Below, in pieces: positions 16,089 to 25,702 of a DNA stretch of 64,000 nucleotides. The DNA comes from Natronobeatus ordinarius (lineage in GTDB: Archaea > Halobacteriota > Halobacteria > Halobacteriales > Natrialbaceae): the NCBI RefSeq assembly GCF_024362485.1, contig NZ_CP101456.1:1364001-1428000 (forward strand), in the 5' to 3' direction. The position numbers and the translations under genes were made by a program. Every line of letters starts with the position of its first letter. Within the stretch, counting starts at the first letter, position 1. The notes beneath the pieces were generated by a model. It ran no database searches and was not told the DNA's origin. It was given only the letters and a program-made list of their open reading frames with translations.

Positions 16089-16679
16089 ATGGCACGAAGC
16101 TTCTACTCCCACATCAAGGAGGCATGGAAGACCCCCGGCGACGGTAAGCTCGGGGAGTTGCAGTGGCAACGAAAACAGAAGTGGCGCAAACAGGGCGCAA
16201 TCGAGCGCATCGAGCGCCCGACCCGACTGGACAAGGCTCGCGAGCTGGGCTACAAGGCCAAGCAGGGCATCGTCCTCGCTCGCGTCGCCGTCCGCAAGGG
16301 GACCGCGCGCAAGCAGCGACACAAGGCAGGTCGCCGGACGAAGCGCCAGGGCGTCAACCGCATCGGCCGCCGGAAGAACATCCAGCGCATCGCCGAGGAG
16401 CGCGCCTCGCGCAAACATCCCAACCTGCGGGTGCTCAACAGCTACTGGGTCGGCGAGGACGGCAGCCAGAAGTGGTTCGAAGTGATCCTCGTGGATCCGA
16501 ACCACCCTGCCATCCAGAACGACGACGACCTCAACTGGATCTGTGAGGATACGCAGACGAACCGCGCCTTCCGCGGACTCACCAGCGCGGGCAAGCAAAA
16601 CCGCGGCCTCGACAACCGCGGCAAGGGTGCCGAGAAGGTCCGCCCGAGCAACACGGGCGGGCAGGGCCGCGCGAAGTAA
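16089..16679 (+). CDS. rpl15e: 50S ribosomal protein L15e
   Basis: A 196-residue basic protein, standing out against its acidic neighbours. It starts MARSFYSHIKEAWKTPGDG and contains TRLDKARELGYKAKQGIV, GRRTKRQGVNRIGRRKNIQ and HPNLRVLNSYWVGEDG, which are hallmarks of archaeal and eukaryal L15e. It is a structural protein of the large ribosomal subunit. The ATG at 16089 is chosen because the family starts MARSxYSHI; a longer frame from 16062 runs through the leader hairpin. It is expressed as a single gene. Confidence 0.97.
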   Translation: MARSFYSHIKEAWKTPGDGKLGELQWQRKQKWRKQGAIERIERPTRLDKARELGYKAKQGIVLARVAVRKGTARKQRHKAGRRTKRQGVNRIGRRKNIQRIAEERASRKHPNLRVLNSYWVGEDGSQKWFEVILVDPNHPAIQNDDDLNWICEDTQTNRAFRGLTSAGKQNRGLDNRGKGAEKVRPSNTGGQGRAK

Positions 16680-16809
16680 CACTCCCCTCCGTTTTCCATC
16701 AGCCCTGCTCGCGTCGCAGAGCGAGCCGCTCTCCCTGCCGCGGCGCTAGAGTAGCCGCTGAAAGACATTGCACACCTGCCGCTTGATGACGAGCAGTGTG
16801 TAACCCGTT

Positions 16810-17817
16810 TCAGTTGTTACTATACCTCGTTCCAGCCGAACGGCTCTCGGTCGCGGTTGGATCGGCGACGTACTGGACGAAGGCGTCCTCCAACGTAGGT
16901 TCTGACTCGACAACGGCGTCGACGCCGACGTCAAGCGACGCCAGCCGCGACTCGACTGCTTCGCGGGCGTCCACGGACCGAGCCCGGACCGAGAGGCGGC
17001 GGTCGGAGCCGGTAACGTCGACGCCGTCGAGCCGCGAGAGGGCGCGGACGGTCGCGTTCGTCACAGGCACCTCGAAAGTAACCTCGAGGACCGCCTCGAT
17101 CGGGCACCGCTCTAACACTCGTTCGGGGGTTCCTTCCACCAGCATCCGCCCGTTGGTGACGATGCCGATTCGGTCGCACAACCGGTTGACGCGCGCCACA
17201 TCGTGGCTCGAGAGGAGAACGGTCGTCCCTTCGCGACGCCGCTCGTGAACGACGTCGAAGACCCGACGGACGCCGACGGGATCGAGTCCGCTGAAGGGCT
17301 CGTCCAGCAAGAGCACGTCAGGCGAGCCGGCGAGAGCCATCGCGAGGACGAGTCGCTGTCGCATCCCTTTCGAGAAGGATCCTGCGGGATTCGACCCGAC
17401 CGAACCGAGCCCGACGCGTTCAAGAAGGGCGTACGGATCTCCGTCGGTGCGTCTGGCGTCGAGCGCGTAGCGAACGTGGTCGGCGGCGGAGAGCCGGTCG
17501 TAAACGCCGTACTGGTCAGGGAGGATTCCGACACGGCGATGGATGTCTGCGGCGTCCGCGATCGGATCGCCGCCGCACAGCCGAATCGAACCGGCGTCCG
17601 CTCGAACCGATCCTGCGAGCACGTTCAGCACGGTCGATTTCCCCGCACCGTTCGGCCCGAGCAGACCGTAGATCTCGTTCTCGCGGACCTCGAGGTCGAG
17701 CCCCGAGACGGCAGTTATCTCGCCGTAGCGCTTCTCGAGCCTGTTGATGACGATCGGGCTCTCCGTCGAGTTGGTCCGGGGTTCCCGGTTCTGAGTTTGA
17801 GTTCGTGATTGTGTCAT
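16810..17817 (-). CDS. ABC transporter ATP-binding protein (ABC-2 exporter type)
   Basis: A 335-residue ATPase. Walker A is GLLGPNGAGKST, the signature SFSKGMRQRLVLAMAL replaces the usual LSGGQ in the manner of ABC-2/NatA-type exporters, and Walker B is VLLLDEPFSGLDP. A switch histidine is in LLSSHDVARV. A C-terminal domain of about 90 residues follows. It lies 4 bases after the permease gene, and the two form a simple export or drug/peptide efflux system. The cargo is unknown. Confidence 0.9.
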   Translation of the reverse strand: MTQSRTQTQNREPRTNSTESPIVINRLEKRYGEITAVSGLDLEVRENEIYGLLGPNGAGKSTVLNVLAGSVRADAGSIRLCGGDPIADAADIHRRVGILPDQYGVYDRLSAADHVRYALDARRTDGDPYALLERVGLGSVGSNPAGSFSKGMRQRLVLAMALAGSPDVLLLDEPFSGLDPVGVRRVFDVVHERRREGTTVLLSSHDVARVNRLCDRIGIVTNGRMLVEGTPERVLERCPIEAVLEVTFEVPVTNATVRALSRLDGVDVTGSDRRLSVRARSVDAREAVESRLASLDVGVDAVVESEPTLEDAFVQYVADPTATESRSAGTRYSNN

Positions 17818-17821
17818 GGGA

Positions 17822-18697
17822 TTAGGCCAGGTCGGTCGTTCTCACGCGCAGTATCGCGACCGTCAGCGGGACGATCGCCCACAGCCCAAGGACGAGCAGC
17901 GAGAGCCACTCCGAGAGGTATACCGGGGCAGACCCGCTCGCATCGACGACGAAGACGCCAATGACGTCCACGTCCGTCTCCCGCTGAGTGAGCATCGGCA
18001 GGAAGACGTCGTCACCGTTTCCGACGCCCAGGATCCAGTTCGTGACGACGTGGTATGCCTCTCGCGGCGCGAGCCGGCGGGCGAAGAGGTAGTGTCCCGA
18101 GATCGACCCGGTCGAGCCGAACCACCCATACGCGATCCAGGAGACCGAACCCCACTGAAGAGCGAACAGGGCGGTTCCGACGGTACCGACGAGCGCCTCG
18201 GTACTGCTCCGGGCGAGCGTCGAGATGGCGATTCCGATCGCGACCCAGCACAGCGCGTACCAGCCAGTCACTGCGACCACGGCGAGGAGCTGCAGGAACG
18301 AAACCGAGCTGTAGAGCAGGAGCTCGCCAGCGATCGCACAGCCGACAGCGATCGCAATTCCGACTCCAATGACGGCCGCCCGCCCGGCGAGTTTGCCGAT
18401 GACGATGTCTTGGCGAGTGTGGGGCATGCCGGCGACGACGGTCATCGTTCCGGATTCGCGGTCCCCGACGATCGCTCCGAAGCCTGCGACGAGGCCGCCG
18501 AGCATCACGAGCACGCCGAGGGACGCCTGGAGGCTCCCGACCGCGACGCTCGATCCGATCGCGTCGATCGATTCAGTCTCGCTCCGCGGTTCGAGGAGCC
18601 AGACGACGGTGTACGCTGCACAGAGGCCGATATACAGCCACGTTCCTCGGGCGTGGCGAAATCGACGGAATTCGTGCGTTGCCAGGGCAGTCCACAT
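17822..18697 (-). CDS. ABC-2 type permease (NosY-like)
   Basis: A 291-residue integral membrane protein with six hydrophobic helices and the ABC-2 pattern: the short amphipathic start MWTALATHEFRRFRHARGTW, and the conserved GAIVGDRESGTM followed by a helix-connecting segment PHTRQDIVIGKLAGR, typical of NosY/copper-processing-type permeases. It is the partner of the ATPase directly downstream. A small degenerate-looking gene lies upstream on the same strand. Confidence 0.88.
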   Translation of the reverse strand: MWTALATHEFRRFRHARGTWLYIGLCAAYTVVWLLEPRSETESIDAIGSSVAVGSLQASLGVLVMLGGLVAGFGAIVGDRESGTMTVVAGMPHTRQDIVIGKLAGRAAVIGVGIAIAVGCAIAGELLLYSSVSFLQLLAVVAVTGWYALCWVAIGIAISTLARSSTEALVGTVGTALFALQWGSVSWIAYGWFGSTGSISGHYLFARRLAPREAYHVVTNWILGVGNGDDVFLPMLTQRETDVDVIGVFVVDASGSAPVYLSEWLSLLVLGLWAIVPLTVAILRVRTTDLA

Positions 18698-18787
18698 TGG
18701 TGTTAATTATATCTATCACTAATACAACAGCACTCAATAAAAATCTAACGCTCGACACTCTCGTAGCCGGGTCTTGCCGGTGGCGAA

Positions 18788-19059
18788 TCAACAGCCACCG
18801 AGGCTGCTGTCTTCGACCGACCAGTTTCCGCTCGCCGTGCTCAGGAGCTCGGTGTGTGGCGTACACGTGAGCCCGTAGATGTCCGAGGAGAACCCGTCTT
18901 GCCTCCAGGAGGTGAAGTCAGCGTCGTCTTCGACGACGCTTGAGTCGAGTTCTGGGTGGCGAGCAGGCGGTGCGGGGGTAGGTGGACGGCGGTGCACCGC
19001 ACGACCGCGAGGCCGCCGCCCGGTTCGAATTCAGCGCACGCCCGGATTCGAGCCGTCAT
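18788..19059 (-). pseudogene. small cysteine-containing ORF upstream of the ABC exporter, probably frameshifted
   Basis: Two overlapping minus-strand frames look coding by base use. From the ATG at 19059, one reads MTARIRACAEFEPGGGL and stays GC3-rich to about 18950. The other is acidic and GC3-rich from about 18953 to the stop at 18788, including DDADFTSWRQDGFSSDIYGL and ending SSLGGC. Joining them needs one frame change near 18950. The product would be about 90 residues with several cysteines. I recognise no family. Its place before an exporter operon suggests a peptide substrate or immunity protein, but this is speculative. The rest of 18698-19164 holds promoters only. Confidence 0.3.
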
Positions 19060-19164
19060 CGGTGATAACCGATCGGTACAAAATCACACTTGAGCTGGAA
19101 GAGGCGGTCGTCCTGGGAACCCTTCGGGGTGGAGACTTATTTCGTGGGCCTGCGAAAGAACGGT

Positions 19165-19599
19165 ATGGCAACCCACGTACTGGTGCCGATCGACGACTCA
19201 GACCAGGCGACGAAAGCACTCGAGTTCGCACTCGAGGAACACGCCGACGCCCAGATCACGGCGCTGAACGTCATCGATCCCAGTGACTTCTACGCGGCGA
19301 CGGGAATCGAGGGTGGCGCGATGGCAAACTACGAGCAGATCCGCGAGAACCACGAGAACCGGGCGAAGAACCTGCTCGAGGAGGCCAGCAAACGCGCCGC
19401 GGACGCAGGCGTCGAGATCGAGACGGACCACGTCCTCGGGGGCGTCTCGCGGACGATCATCGAGTACGCCGACGAACACGACGTCGACCACGTCGTCATC
19501 GGCAGCCACGGCCGGACGGGTGCGAGTCGGATTCTCCTGGGGAGTGTCGCCGAGCGGGTCGCCCGTCGGTCGCCGGTTCCGGTAACGATCGTTCGGTGA
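19165..19599 (+). CDS. universal stress protein (UspA family)
   Basis: A 144-residue single-domain UspA protein. It begins MATHVLVPIDDSDQATKALE and carries the ATP-binding pattern G-2x-G-9x-G[ST] as GSHGRTGASRILLGSVAERV near the C-terminus, so it should bind ATP. The start at 19165 is supported by the TATA-like ACTTATTT at about 19134-19141, 27 bases upstream; an upstream open extension lacks family similarity. Its physiological role is general stress protection, not defined further. Confidence 0.92.
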   Translation: MATHVLVPIDDSDQATKALEFALEEHADAQITALNVIDPSDFYAATGIEGGAMANYEQIRENHENRAKNLLEEASKRAADAGVEIETDHVLGGVSRTIIEYADEHDVDHVVIGSHGRTGASRILLGSVAERVARRSPVPVTIVR

Positions 19600-19685
19600 G
19601 CGAGGACGGGTCGTTCACCCGCGTTTCGAGGACTGGATTCGACGAAGCGTATACCACCGTTCGGCGAGAACGTCCCGAACGGGTG

Positions 19686-19895
19686 ATGTCAGATTCCACG
19701 AGCGGAGCGATCACGTCGGTGCAACGGAAGTGGTACCGCCTCGGGGTCGCAATCGCGTTTCTCTGGGCTGCGTTCGTCGTCGTCCTCCTGTTTCTCCTGC
19801 GAATCGACCAGACGATCGGCCTCGCGTTCGCGGTCGTCGCCAGCGTCCTCGGCGGCGTGGCCCTGACGCTTTTCGTGCTCTACGTCTACCGGTGA
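19686..19895 (+). CDS. small two-helix membrane protein
   Basis: A 69-residue protein from the ATG at 19686 (MSDSTSGAITSVQRKWYRLG) with two membrane segments at about 20-39 and 44-66. GC3 is high throughout, which supports coding. No family is recognised with confidence; it resembles many short haloarchaeal membrane proteins. It follows the UspA gene by 86 bases and could share its transcript, though TATA-like GTATACC lies at about 19648. Confidence 0.6.
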   Translation: MSDSTSGAITSVQRKWYRLGVAIAFLWAAFVVVLLFLLRIDQTIGLAFAVVASVLGGVALTLFVLYVYR

Positions 19896-19947
19896 GTCGC
19901 TGTCAGGGCACCGACGTGCCGGTCCCCAAGTCTTCACCTCGAGCCGT

Positions 19948-21129
19948 TCACGCGCCGACGAGTGTCTCGAGTGCTCGCTCGAGGGCGTCGAGTTCGATCC
20001 GTCGACTTTCGGAGTCGGCCTCGAATCGCTCCTTGTATCCCGAGCCCGTCAAGATGGCGACGACGTCCTCGTCGGCGTCGAGTTCGCCGTCGCGTGCGAG
20101 ACGCCGGAGGCCCGCGACGGCGACGGCGCTCGAGGGTTCGACCGACAGGCCGGCGGTCGTCGAGAGCCGCCACATCGCGTCTCGAATCTCGTCGTCGGGA
20201 ACGGAGACGACCGCACCGCCGGTTTCGCGGGCGGCCGTTAGCGCACGCGTACCGCTCGGCGGGTCGGCGTTGGCGATCGAGACGGCGATCGTCTCGTTGC
20301 CGTCGACCGATGTCACTGTCGACGTTCCGTTCCGGAAGGCCGTCGCGATGGGGTCGCATGCAGCCGCCTGGACGAGGTACAGCCGCGGAACGTCGTCGAT
20401 CAGGCCCGCCGCCTCGAGTTCGAGCAAGGCCTTCCAGACGCCGCTCGCCTGGCCGCCGCTGCTGACCGGGAGGGCGATCGCGTCCGGAACCGACGGCGCG
20501 AACGCCTCGAGAATCTCGTAGGCGACCGTCTTCTGGCCGGCGACGCGAAGCGGCGTGTCGGAGTTGACGAACTCGACGGCGGACTCGAGCGCGAGTGTCT
20601 CCTGATAGAGCCGCCCGTAGTCCCCGACGACCTGCAGGAGGTGTGGATCGTGGCGGGCGATCAACTCGAGTCGCTCCTCGGGGGTGTCCTCGGGAACGAA
20701 CACGGCACACTCGAGGCTGGCGCTCGCGGCGTGGGCGGCCACGCTCAGCGCCATGTTGCCGTGCGAGACGGTGCCGATCCACTCCCGGCCGACGTCGACC
20801 GCGTAGCTGACGCCGACTGCGCTGCCGCGGTCTTTGAAGCTGCCGGTGGGGTTCTGTCCCTCGAGTTTCAGGTGGAGCCTGCAGCCGGCGTAGCCGTCCA
20901 GCCGTGGCGAGCGAACCAGCGGCGTCGCGCCGGCGGCTTCCGAGATTCCCACGGAGTCGGCCACTGGCAGCACGTCCGCGTACCGCCAGACGCCGGCGGT
21001 TCCGTCGGTGGGCCACTCGAACCCGCTCGCGTCGACGTCGAACCAGAGAGGTTCGCCGCAGGTGCAGCGTTTTCGCGCCTCGAGTTCGAACGTCGACTCA
21101 CAGTCGTAACAGCGTACCCGTCGAGTCAC
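19948..21129 (-). CDS. thrC: threonine synthase
   Basis: A 393-residue fold-type II PLP enzyme with a GTG start. An N-terminal zinc-ribbon CYDC...CTCG, typical of archaeal threonine synthases, is followed by GATPLVRSPRL, the PLP-binding Lys99 in NPTGSFKDRG, the substrate loop SHGNMALSVAAHA and the phosphate-binding SSGGQASG. It converts O-phosphohomoserine to threonine and phosphate. Related PLP enzymes (cysteine synthase-like, threonine deaminase) are less likely because of the zinc-ribbon and NPTGSFKDRG. Confidence 0.85.
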   Translation of the reverse strand: MTRRVRCYDCESTFELEARKRCTCGEPLWFDVDASGFEWPTDGTAGVWRYADVLPVADSVGISEAAGATPLVRSPRLDGYAGCRLHLKLEGQNPTGSFKDRGSAVGVSYAVDVGREWIGTVSHGNMALSVAAHAASASLECAVFVPEDTPEERLELIARHDPHLLQVVGDYGRLYQETLALESAVEFVNSDTPLRVAGQKTVAYEILEAFAPSVPDAIALPVSSGGQASGVWKALLELEAAGLIDDVPRLYLVQAAACDPIATAFRNGTSTVTSVDGNETIAVSIANADPPSGTRALTAARETGGAVVSVPDDEIRDAMWRLSTTAGLSVEPSSAVAVAGLRRLARDGELDADEDVVAILTGSGYKERFEADSESRRIELDALERALETLVGA

Positions 21130-21174
21130 GGCTGCTCGATCTCGCCGCGGCGAGGTAAGCCCTGTGGAGCGTCG

Positions 21175-22599
21175 TCACAGGAGGAAGAACGCGCCGATAC
21201 CGACCAGGCCGCCGCCGAGGATGAGTGAGGCGGCGTGGACGCCGCGGACGAACAGCCAGTAGGTGACGACGGCGAGCGCAACGGTGAAGAGGTCGACGAC
21301 CGTCTCGCCCACGGCGAGTGGAATACCCGGCTCCTCGACGACGAACGACTCCGTCGCCAGGACGACCGTCGCACCGAGGATCGCGCCGACGACGGCGGCG
21401 TTGACGCCCACGAGCGCCGACTGGACGAGTTCGTTCTCCCGGACCTGCGCGAAAAAGGGGAAGAAGGCGACGATGAAGACGAACGATGGCCCGAACGCGC
21501 CGACCGTCGCCACGAACGCGCCGAGGACGGCGATCCAGAGGATCCCGCCGGAGACCTCGAGCATGAGCGCGTAACCGACGAACGCCGTCGTCATCACGAC
21601 GGGGCCGGGAGAGAGCTGGCCGATGGCGATCCCGTCGACGAACTCTCTGCCGGTGAGCCAGCCGAACTCCCGGACGACGTAGAGTTCGATGAAGGGGATG
21701 AGCACGAGTCCGCCGCCGTAGATGAACGACCCGGTGTAGATCATAAAGAAGAAGAGTTTGACCCACTCGTTCGCCCACAGCGCGAGCGCGTACCCCCAGA
21801 TCGGACTGGCCTCGAGCGCTTCCCTCGCGGCGGGTCCGAGCAGGTCGAGGAACCGATCCCGGAGCGAAAAGAGCACGCCGGCGACGACGCCCGCGATCGC
21901 CCACAGCGTGGCTTTCCGCGCGTTTGCACGCACCCAGTCGGAACGGTAGACCGCGACAGCGATCACGCCCGCGGCGACGAACGCGACCACAGGGTTCGGG
22001 TTGAGGAGCGCGACGACGAGCGTCGCGACGACGAGCACGGCGAGGAGGAAGTAATCGACGGACCACGTGTCGGAACCGAGTTCGAACTCGTAGTCCGACC
22101 GCCCCTCGGCGAACGCGCTGTGGGCCATCGAGTAACACGCCCCGACGATGAGTCCGATCACAACGGGATTGACGCCGTAAAAAACCGCCTCGACGGCGGG
22201 GAGCGCCTGGTAGGCGAAGTAGAGCCACGAGAAGAAGACGACGATGACGAACGTCGGGAGCATAAAGAAGACGCCAGCGACGACCGCCCCCAGAGTGCCG
22301 GCGTAGATCCAGCCCATGAAGATCCCCAGCTGGGTCGAGGCCGGCCCCGGGAGCGTGTTACAGATCGCCAGCCCCTCCATGAACGTCGACTGGTCGGTCC
22401 AGCCCTTGCGCTCCTCGCCCACCAGGTCGTCTTCCATCATCGCGATGTGAACGAGCGGCCCGCCGAAGCCGACGATGCCGATGAAGAGGAAGTACCGGGC
22501 GATCTCGAGCAGTTTCTCCGGCGTGGCTTCGCCGCGATAGCTCGCGGCCGCGGCAGCGTCGGCGGCGTCGCCAGCGTCGGCGTCTCCTCCGTCAGTCAC
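21175..22599 (-). CDS. chromate transporter (CHR family), two-domain
   Basis: A 474-residue membrane protein of the CHR superfamily with both homologous halves. The first half has the motif FGFGGP-type FIGIVGFGGPLVHIAMM and NTLPGPASTQLGIFMGW. The second has FIYGGGLVLIPFIE and IGQLSPGPVVMTTAFVGY. About ten to twelve helices are visible, with a charged loop in the middle. Long-form CHR proteins export chromate by anion or proton coupling, though many homologues have untested substrates. The GTG start at 22599 follows a short Ala/Asp-rich N-terminus. It is 45 bases downstream of the threonine synthase start, in the same direction. Confidence 0.87.
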   Translation of the reverse strand: MTDGGDADAGDAADAAAAASYRGEATPEKLLEIARYFLFIGIVGFGGPLVHIAMMEDDLVGEERKGWTDQSTFMEGLAICNTLPGPASTQLGIFMGWIYAGTLGAVVAGVFFMLPTFVIVVFFSWLYFAYQALPAVEAVFYGVNPVVIGLIVGACYSMAHSAFAEGRSDYEFELGSDTWSVDYFLLAVLVVATLVVALLNPNPVVAFVAAGVIAVAVYRSDWVRANARKATLWAIAGVVAGVLFSLRDRFLDLLGPAAREALEASPIWGYALALWANEWVKLFFFMIYTGSFIYGGGLVLIPFIELYVVREFGWLTGREFVDGIAIGQLSPGPVVMTTAFVGYALMLEVSGGILWIAVLGAFVATVGAFGPSFVFIVAFFPFFAQVRENELVQSALVGVNAAVVGAILGATVVLATESFVVEEPGIPLAVGETVVDLFTVALAVVTYWLFVRGVHAASLILGGGLVGIGAFFLL

Positions 22600-22713
22600 T
22601 GCTCACGGGGTCCTCGGGCAGGAAGTAAACGTTACTGCAATGAAACCGACACTGCGACCTCGAGCGCCCGTGGCCGGCAGATTGGAACGTGGGGAGAGCG
22701 TATCGGTTCCCGC

Positions 22714-23424
22714 TCAGACCTGCGTGAGCGCGCCGACCGGCGCGTCCGTCCGATCTCGAGCGCGCTCGATGCCGTCGTCCCCGGCGGCGATGAGTGCGAA
22801 GACGCCGGCGACCTCGGCGCCGGCGGACTCGACGATGTCGAGCAACAGTTCCTGGGTTTCGCCCGATCGGATGAGGTCGTCGACCACCAGCACCGACTCG
22901 CCCGGATCGATCGCCGACGCCGGCAGGTAGTAGGTGAGTTCGATCCCCGACTCGAGTCGTTCCCGGGCCTCGATGAACTCCTCGACGGCAGTCTCCTTGC
23001 GCTTTTTCGCGTACGCACAGCGGACGCCGTAGTAGCTCGCGAGCGAGGCGGCCAGCGTGATGCCGTCGGTCGCAGCCGTCAGGACGACGTCCGGCCGGCC
23101 GAAGTCGAAGGCGTCGGCGGCGACCGGCGCGACGAGGTCGAGAAACGGCTGGTCGAACACCGCTCCCGAGGTGTCGACGTAGCCCTCGTCGTCGAGGCGA
23201 ATCCGCGCGTCGAGCTCCTCTGCGAGCGCGCCGTGGCCGATATCCTCGACGACCGCCCGGGCGCGGTCGGCGCTCGGGAGGACGTGTCCGTTGACGTAGC
23301 GGTTGAGGTCACCCGGCGGGAGCCCGGTTCGGTCGGCCAGCTCGTCGTACGTGCGGGTCTCCTTGAGCATCCGCAACACGTCGACGGCGCGTAGCTGCAA
23401 GGCAGCCTTCTCGGCTCTGTTCAT
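22714..23424 (-). CDS. gfcR: PRTase-type transcriptional regulator GfcR
   Basis: A 236-residue protein joining an N-terminal helix-turn-helix (TYDELADRTGLPPGDLNRYVNGH, about 20-45) to a type I phosphoribosyltransferase fold whose PRPP loop is VLVVDDLIRSGET. The order is that of the haloarchaeal GfcR regulator, which controls sugar catabolic genes in Haloferax. The ATG at 23424 is supported by AAATAT-like sequence about 27 bases upstream (complement of 23451-23458). The fold was once confused with orotate PRTase; the DNA-binding domain argues for a regulator. Confidence 0.82.
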   Translation of the reverse strand: MNRAEKAALQLRAVDVLRMLKETRTYDELADRTGLPPGDLNRYVNGHVLPSADRARAVVEDIGHGALAEELDARIRLDDEGYVDTSGAVFDQPFLDLVAPVAADAFDFGRPDVVLTAATDGITLAASLASYYGVRCAYAKKRKETAVEEFIEARERLESGIELTYYLPASAIDPGESVLVVDDLIRSGETQELLLDIVESAGAEVAGVFALIAAGDDGIERARDRTDAPVGALTQV

Positions 23425-23516
23425 ACTGGTATGCACGATTCTGCAACTATGGATATTTCGGTCCGCTCTGCGGGGCTGAAAGCACACGAACGTGGATCGC
23501 TCGCACGCCCGATCGG

Positions 23517-25460
23517 TCACTCAGCCAGGAAGTCCGGCTCGCTCCGCTTCTCGTCGCGTTCGCTCTCGAGGTGGGCTCTGAAGTCCTCGAGCTCGACGTC
23601 GTACTCCTGTGCTTCGAAGCGGTCACGCACGGAGATGGTGCCGGCTTCCTCCTCGTTGTCGCCGACGATGATCTGGTAGGGGACGCGGTCGTCGTGGGCC
23701 GCGCGGATCTTGCGCTCGAGCGTGGCGTCGCGGTCGTCGACCTCGATGCGGAAGCCGTCGAACTCGTTGGCGACCCGGTGGGCGTAGCCGAGGTTGGCGT
23801 CCGAGATGGGGAGGACGCGCACCTGTTCGGGGGCGAGCCAGAGCGGGAAGTTCCCCTCGTAGTGCTCGATGAGCATCATGAAGAAGCGCTCGTAGGAGCC
23901 ATAGAGCGCCCGGTGGATCATCACCGGCTGGTGTTCCTCGTTGTCCTCGCCGACGTAGCTCATCTCGAAGCGTTCGGGCATGTTGAAGTCGAGCTGGACC
24001 GTCGGCCCGTCCCAGCTCCGACCGATGGCGTCTTCGAACGAGTAGTCGATCTTCGGGCCGTAAAAGGCGCCGTCTCCCGGCTCGAGGTCGTAGTCGACGT
24101 TTCGCTTCTCGAGGACCGCCTCGAGCTGTGACTCGGCCTTTTCCCAGATCTCATCGCTGCCGACGCTCTTCTCGGGCCGGGTCGCGAGCGCGACGTCGTA
24201 CTCGAGGTCGAACGTCGAGAGCACTTCGTCGATGGCGTCCATGATCCCCTCGACTTCGCGTTCGATCTGGTCGGGGCGGATGAACAGGTGGCCGTCGTCG
24301 ATCGTAAACGCCCAGACGCGCGAGAGTCCCGAGAGCTCGCCGCGCTGTTCTTTCCGGTACACCTTCCCGTTTTCCGCGTAGCGAATCGGCAGGTCGCGGT
24401 AGCTCCAGGAGTGATCCTGGAAGATGGCGGCGTGGCCGGGGCAGTTCATCGGCTTCAGCGCGAACTCGTCGTCGTTCACGTCGAAGATGAACATGTCCTC
24501 GGCGTAGTTCTCGTAGTGACCCGAGCGGTGCCACAGCTCCGTTTTGAACACGTGGGGCGTCTCGACGTAGTCGTAGCCCGACGCCTCGTTGACCGACTCG
24601 ACGAAGCGCTCGAGTTCGCGCAGGATCGTCTTCCCGGCGGGGTGATACAGCGGCAGCCCGGGGCCCGTCACGTCCTGGATCGAGAAGAGGTCCATCTCGT
24701 TGCCGATCTTTCGGTGGTCGCGCTCTTTGGCCTCCTCGCGGCGCTCTAAGAACGTCTCGAGGCCGCCCTCGTCCTCGAAGGCCGTACCGTAGATGCGCGT
24801 CTGCATCGGATTTTCCTCGTCGCCACGCCAGTAGGCGCCGGCGATCTCGAGTAGTTTCACCGCGCCGATCTCACCCGTCGAGTCGACGTGCGGGCCGGCA
24901 CAGAGGTCCTCCCACTCGCCCTGGCTGTAGAAGGTTACCTGCTCGCCGTCTTCGGCGAGTTCCTCGAGTAACTCGAGTTTGTACGGTTCGTCCGCGAGCC
25001 GTTCTTTGGCTTCCTCGACCGAGACCTCCTCGCGTTCGATCTCGTAGTCGGCCTCGACGATCTCCTCGATCTCTCCTTCGAGCGTCTCGAGGTCGGCTTC
25101 GTCGACCTCGAGGTCGTCGAAGTCATAATAAAAGCCCTCGTCCGTCGGCGGCCCGATGGCGAGTTTGACGTCGTCGAAGTGGCGCTCGACGGCCTGGGCG
25201 AGACAGTGCGCCGCCGAGTGGCGCATCACCTCGAGGTACTCGTCTGACTGGTCCGTAACGATCTCGAGGGCCGCCCCGTCGTACACCGGCTCCTCTTTGG
25301 CGACGAGTTCGCCGTCGAGCTTGCCGGCGATCGTGTCCCGCCCGAGACCGGGGCCGATCTCGTAGGCGCAGTCTTCGACCGTCGCGTCGGCGTCGACCTC
25401 GAGTTCCGATCCGTCGGGCAGTACGACCGCTATCTGTCCCTGTGATGCTGGTTCTGACAT
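23517..25460 (-). CDS. thrS: threonyl-tRNA synthetase
   Basis: A 647-residue class II synthetase. The order is a TGS domain (about 5-65), the bacterial-type editing domain with its zinc-binding HSAAH near residue 80, the catalytic core with motif 2 ([24 protein letters not shown]) and the zinc-binding MNCPGH, and the C-terminal anticodon-binding domain ([14 protein letters not shown]). The bacterial-like editing domain, instead of the archaeal D-aminoacyl deacylase-like one, is a known haloarchaeal feature and suggests old lateral transfer. It charges tRNA-Thr. A spacer of 92 bases separates it from gfcR. Confidence 0.97.
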   Translation of the reverse strand: MSEPASQGQIAVVLPDGSELEVDADATVEDCAYEIGPGLGRDTIAGKLDGELVAKEEPVYDGAALEIVTDQSDEYLEVMRHSAAHCLAQAVERHFDDVKLAIGPPTDEGFYYDFDDLEVDEADLETLEGEIEEIVEADYEIEREEVSVEEAKERLADEPYKLELLEELAEDGEQVTFYSQGEWEDLCAGPHVDSTGEIGAVKLLEIAGAYWRGDEENPMQTRIYGTAFEDEGGLETFLERREEAKERDHRKIGNEMDLFSIQDVTGPGLPLYHPAGKTILRELERFVESVNEASGYDYVETPHVFKTELWHRSGHYENYAEDMFIFDVNDDEFALKPMNCPGHAAIFQDHSWSYRDLPIRYAENGKVYRKEQRGELSGLSRVWAFTIDDGHLFIRPDQIEREVEGIMDAIDEVLSTFDLEYDVALATRPEKSVGSDEIWEKAESQLEAVLEKRNVDYDLEPGDGAFYGPKIDYSFEDAIGRSWDGPTVQLDFNMPERFEMSYVGEDNEEHQPVMIHRALYGSYERFFMMLIEHYEGNFPLWLAPEQVRVLPISDANLGYAHRVANEFDGFRIEVDDRDATLERKIRAAHDDRVPYQIIVGDNEEEAGTISVRDRFEAQEYDVELEDFRAHLESERDEKRSEPDFLAE

Positions 25461-25702
25461 GGCTGTGGTAAAACGTTCGGTGGCGCGTCCGCGGCGAGGG
25501 GCTCAGATACCGTCCGCTGGTCGTTCGGGATCGACACAGCGAACGGTAGGTGTGAGTCAAAATCGGGCGAGCGGCCCTGTAAAGCGGACACCTACCATCG
25601 TATCCCCGAGTAATCTCGAGCGGGATAAAAACGTTGTGATGGTGTGGTCGTCCCCGCACGACGCGAGCCAGTCGTCGGTCGGCCCTCGCGACGGCGATCT
25701 GC

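Noticed and set aside
19010-19060. tRNA-like GGTTCGAATTC near 19022
   Set aside because: T-stem positions do not pair and no cloverleaf is possible; the sequence lies in a coding-biased stretch.
21235-23394. 719-codon plus-strand open frame across the chromate transporter and gfcR
   Set aside because: It spans two well-defined minus-strand genes and their gap, with low-complexity Arg/Asp/Glu composition; a shadow of high GC3.
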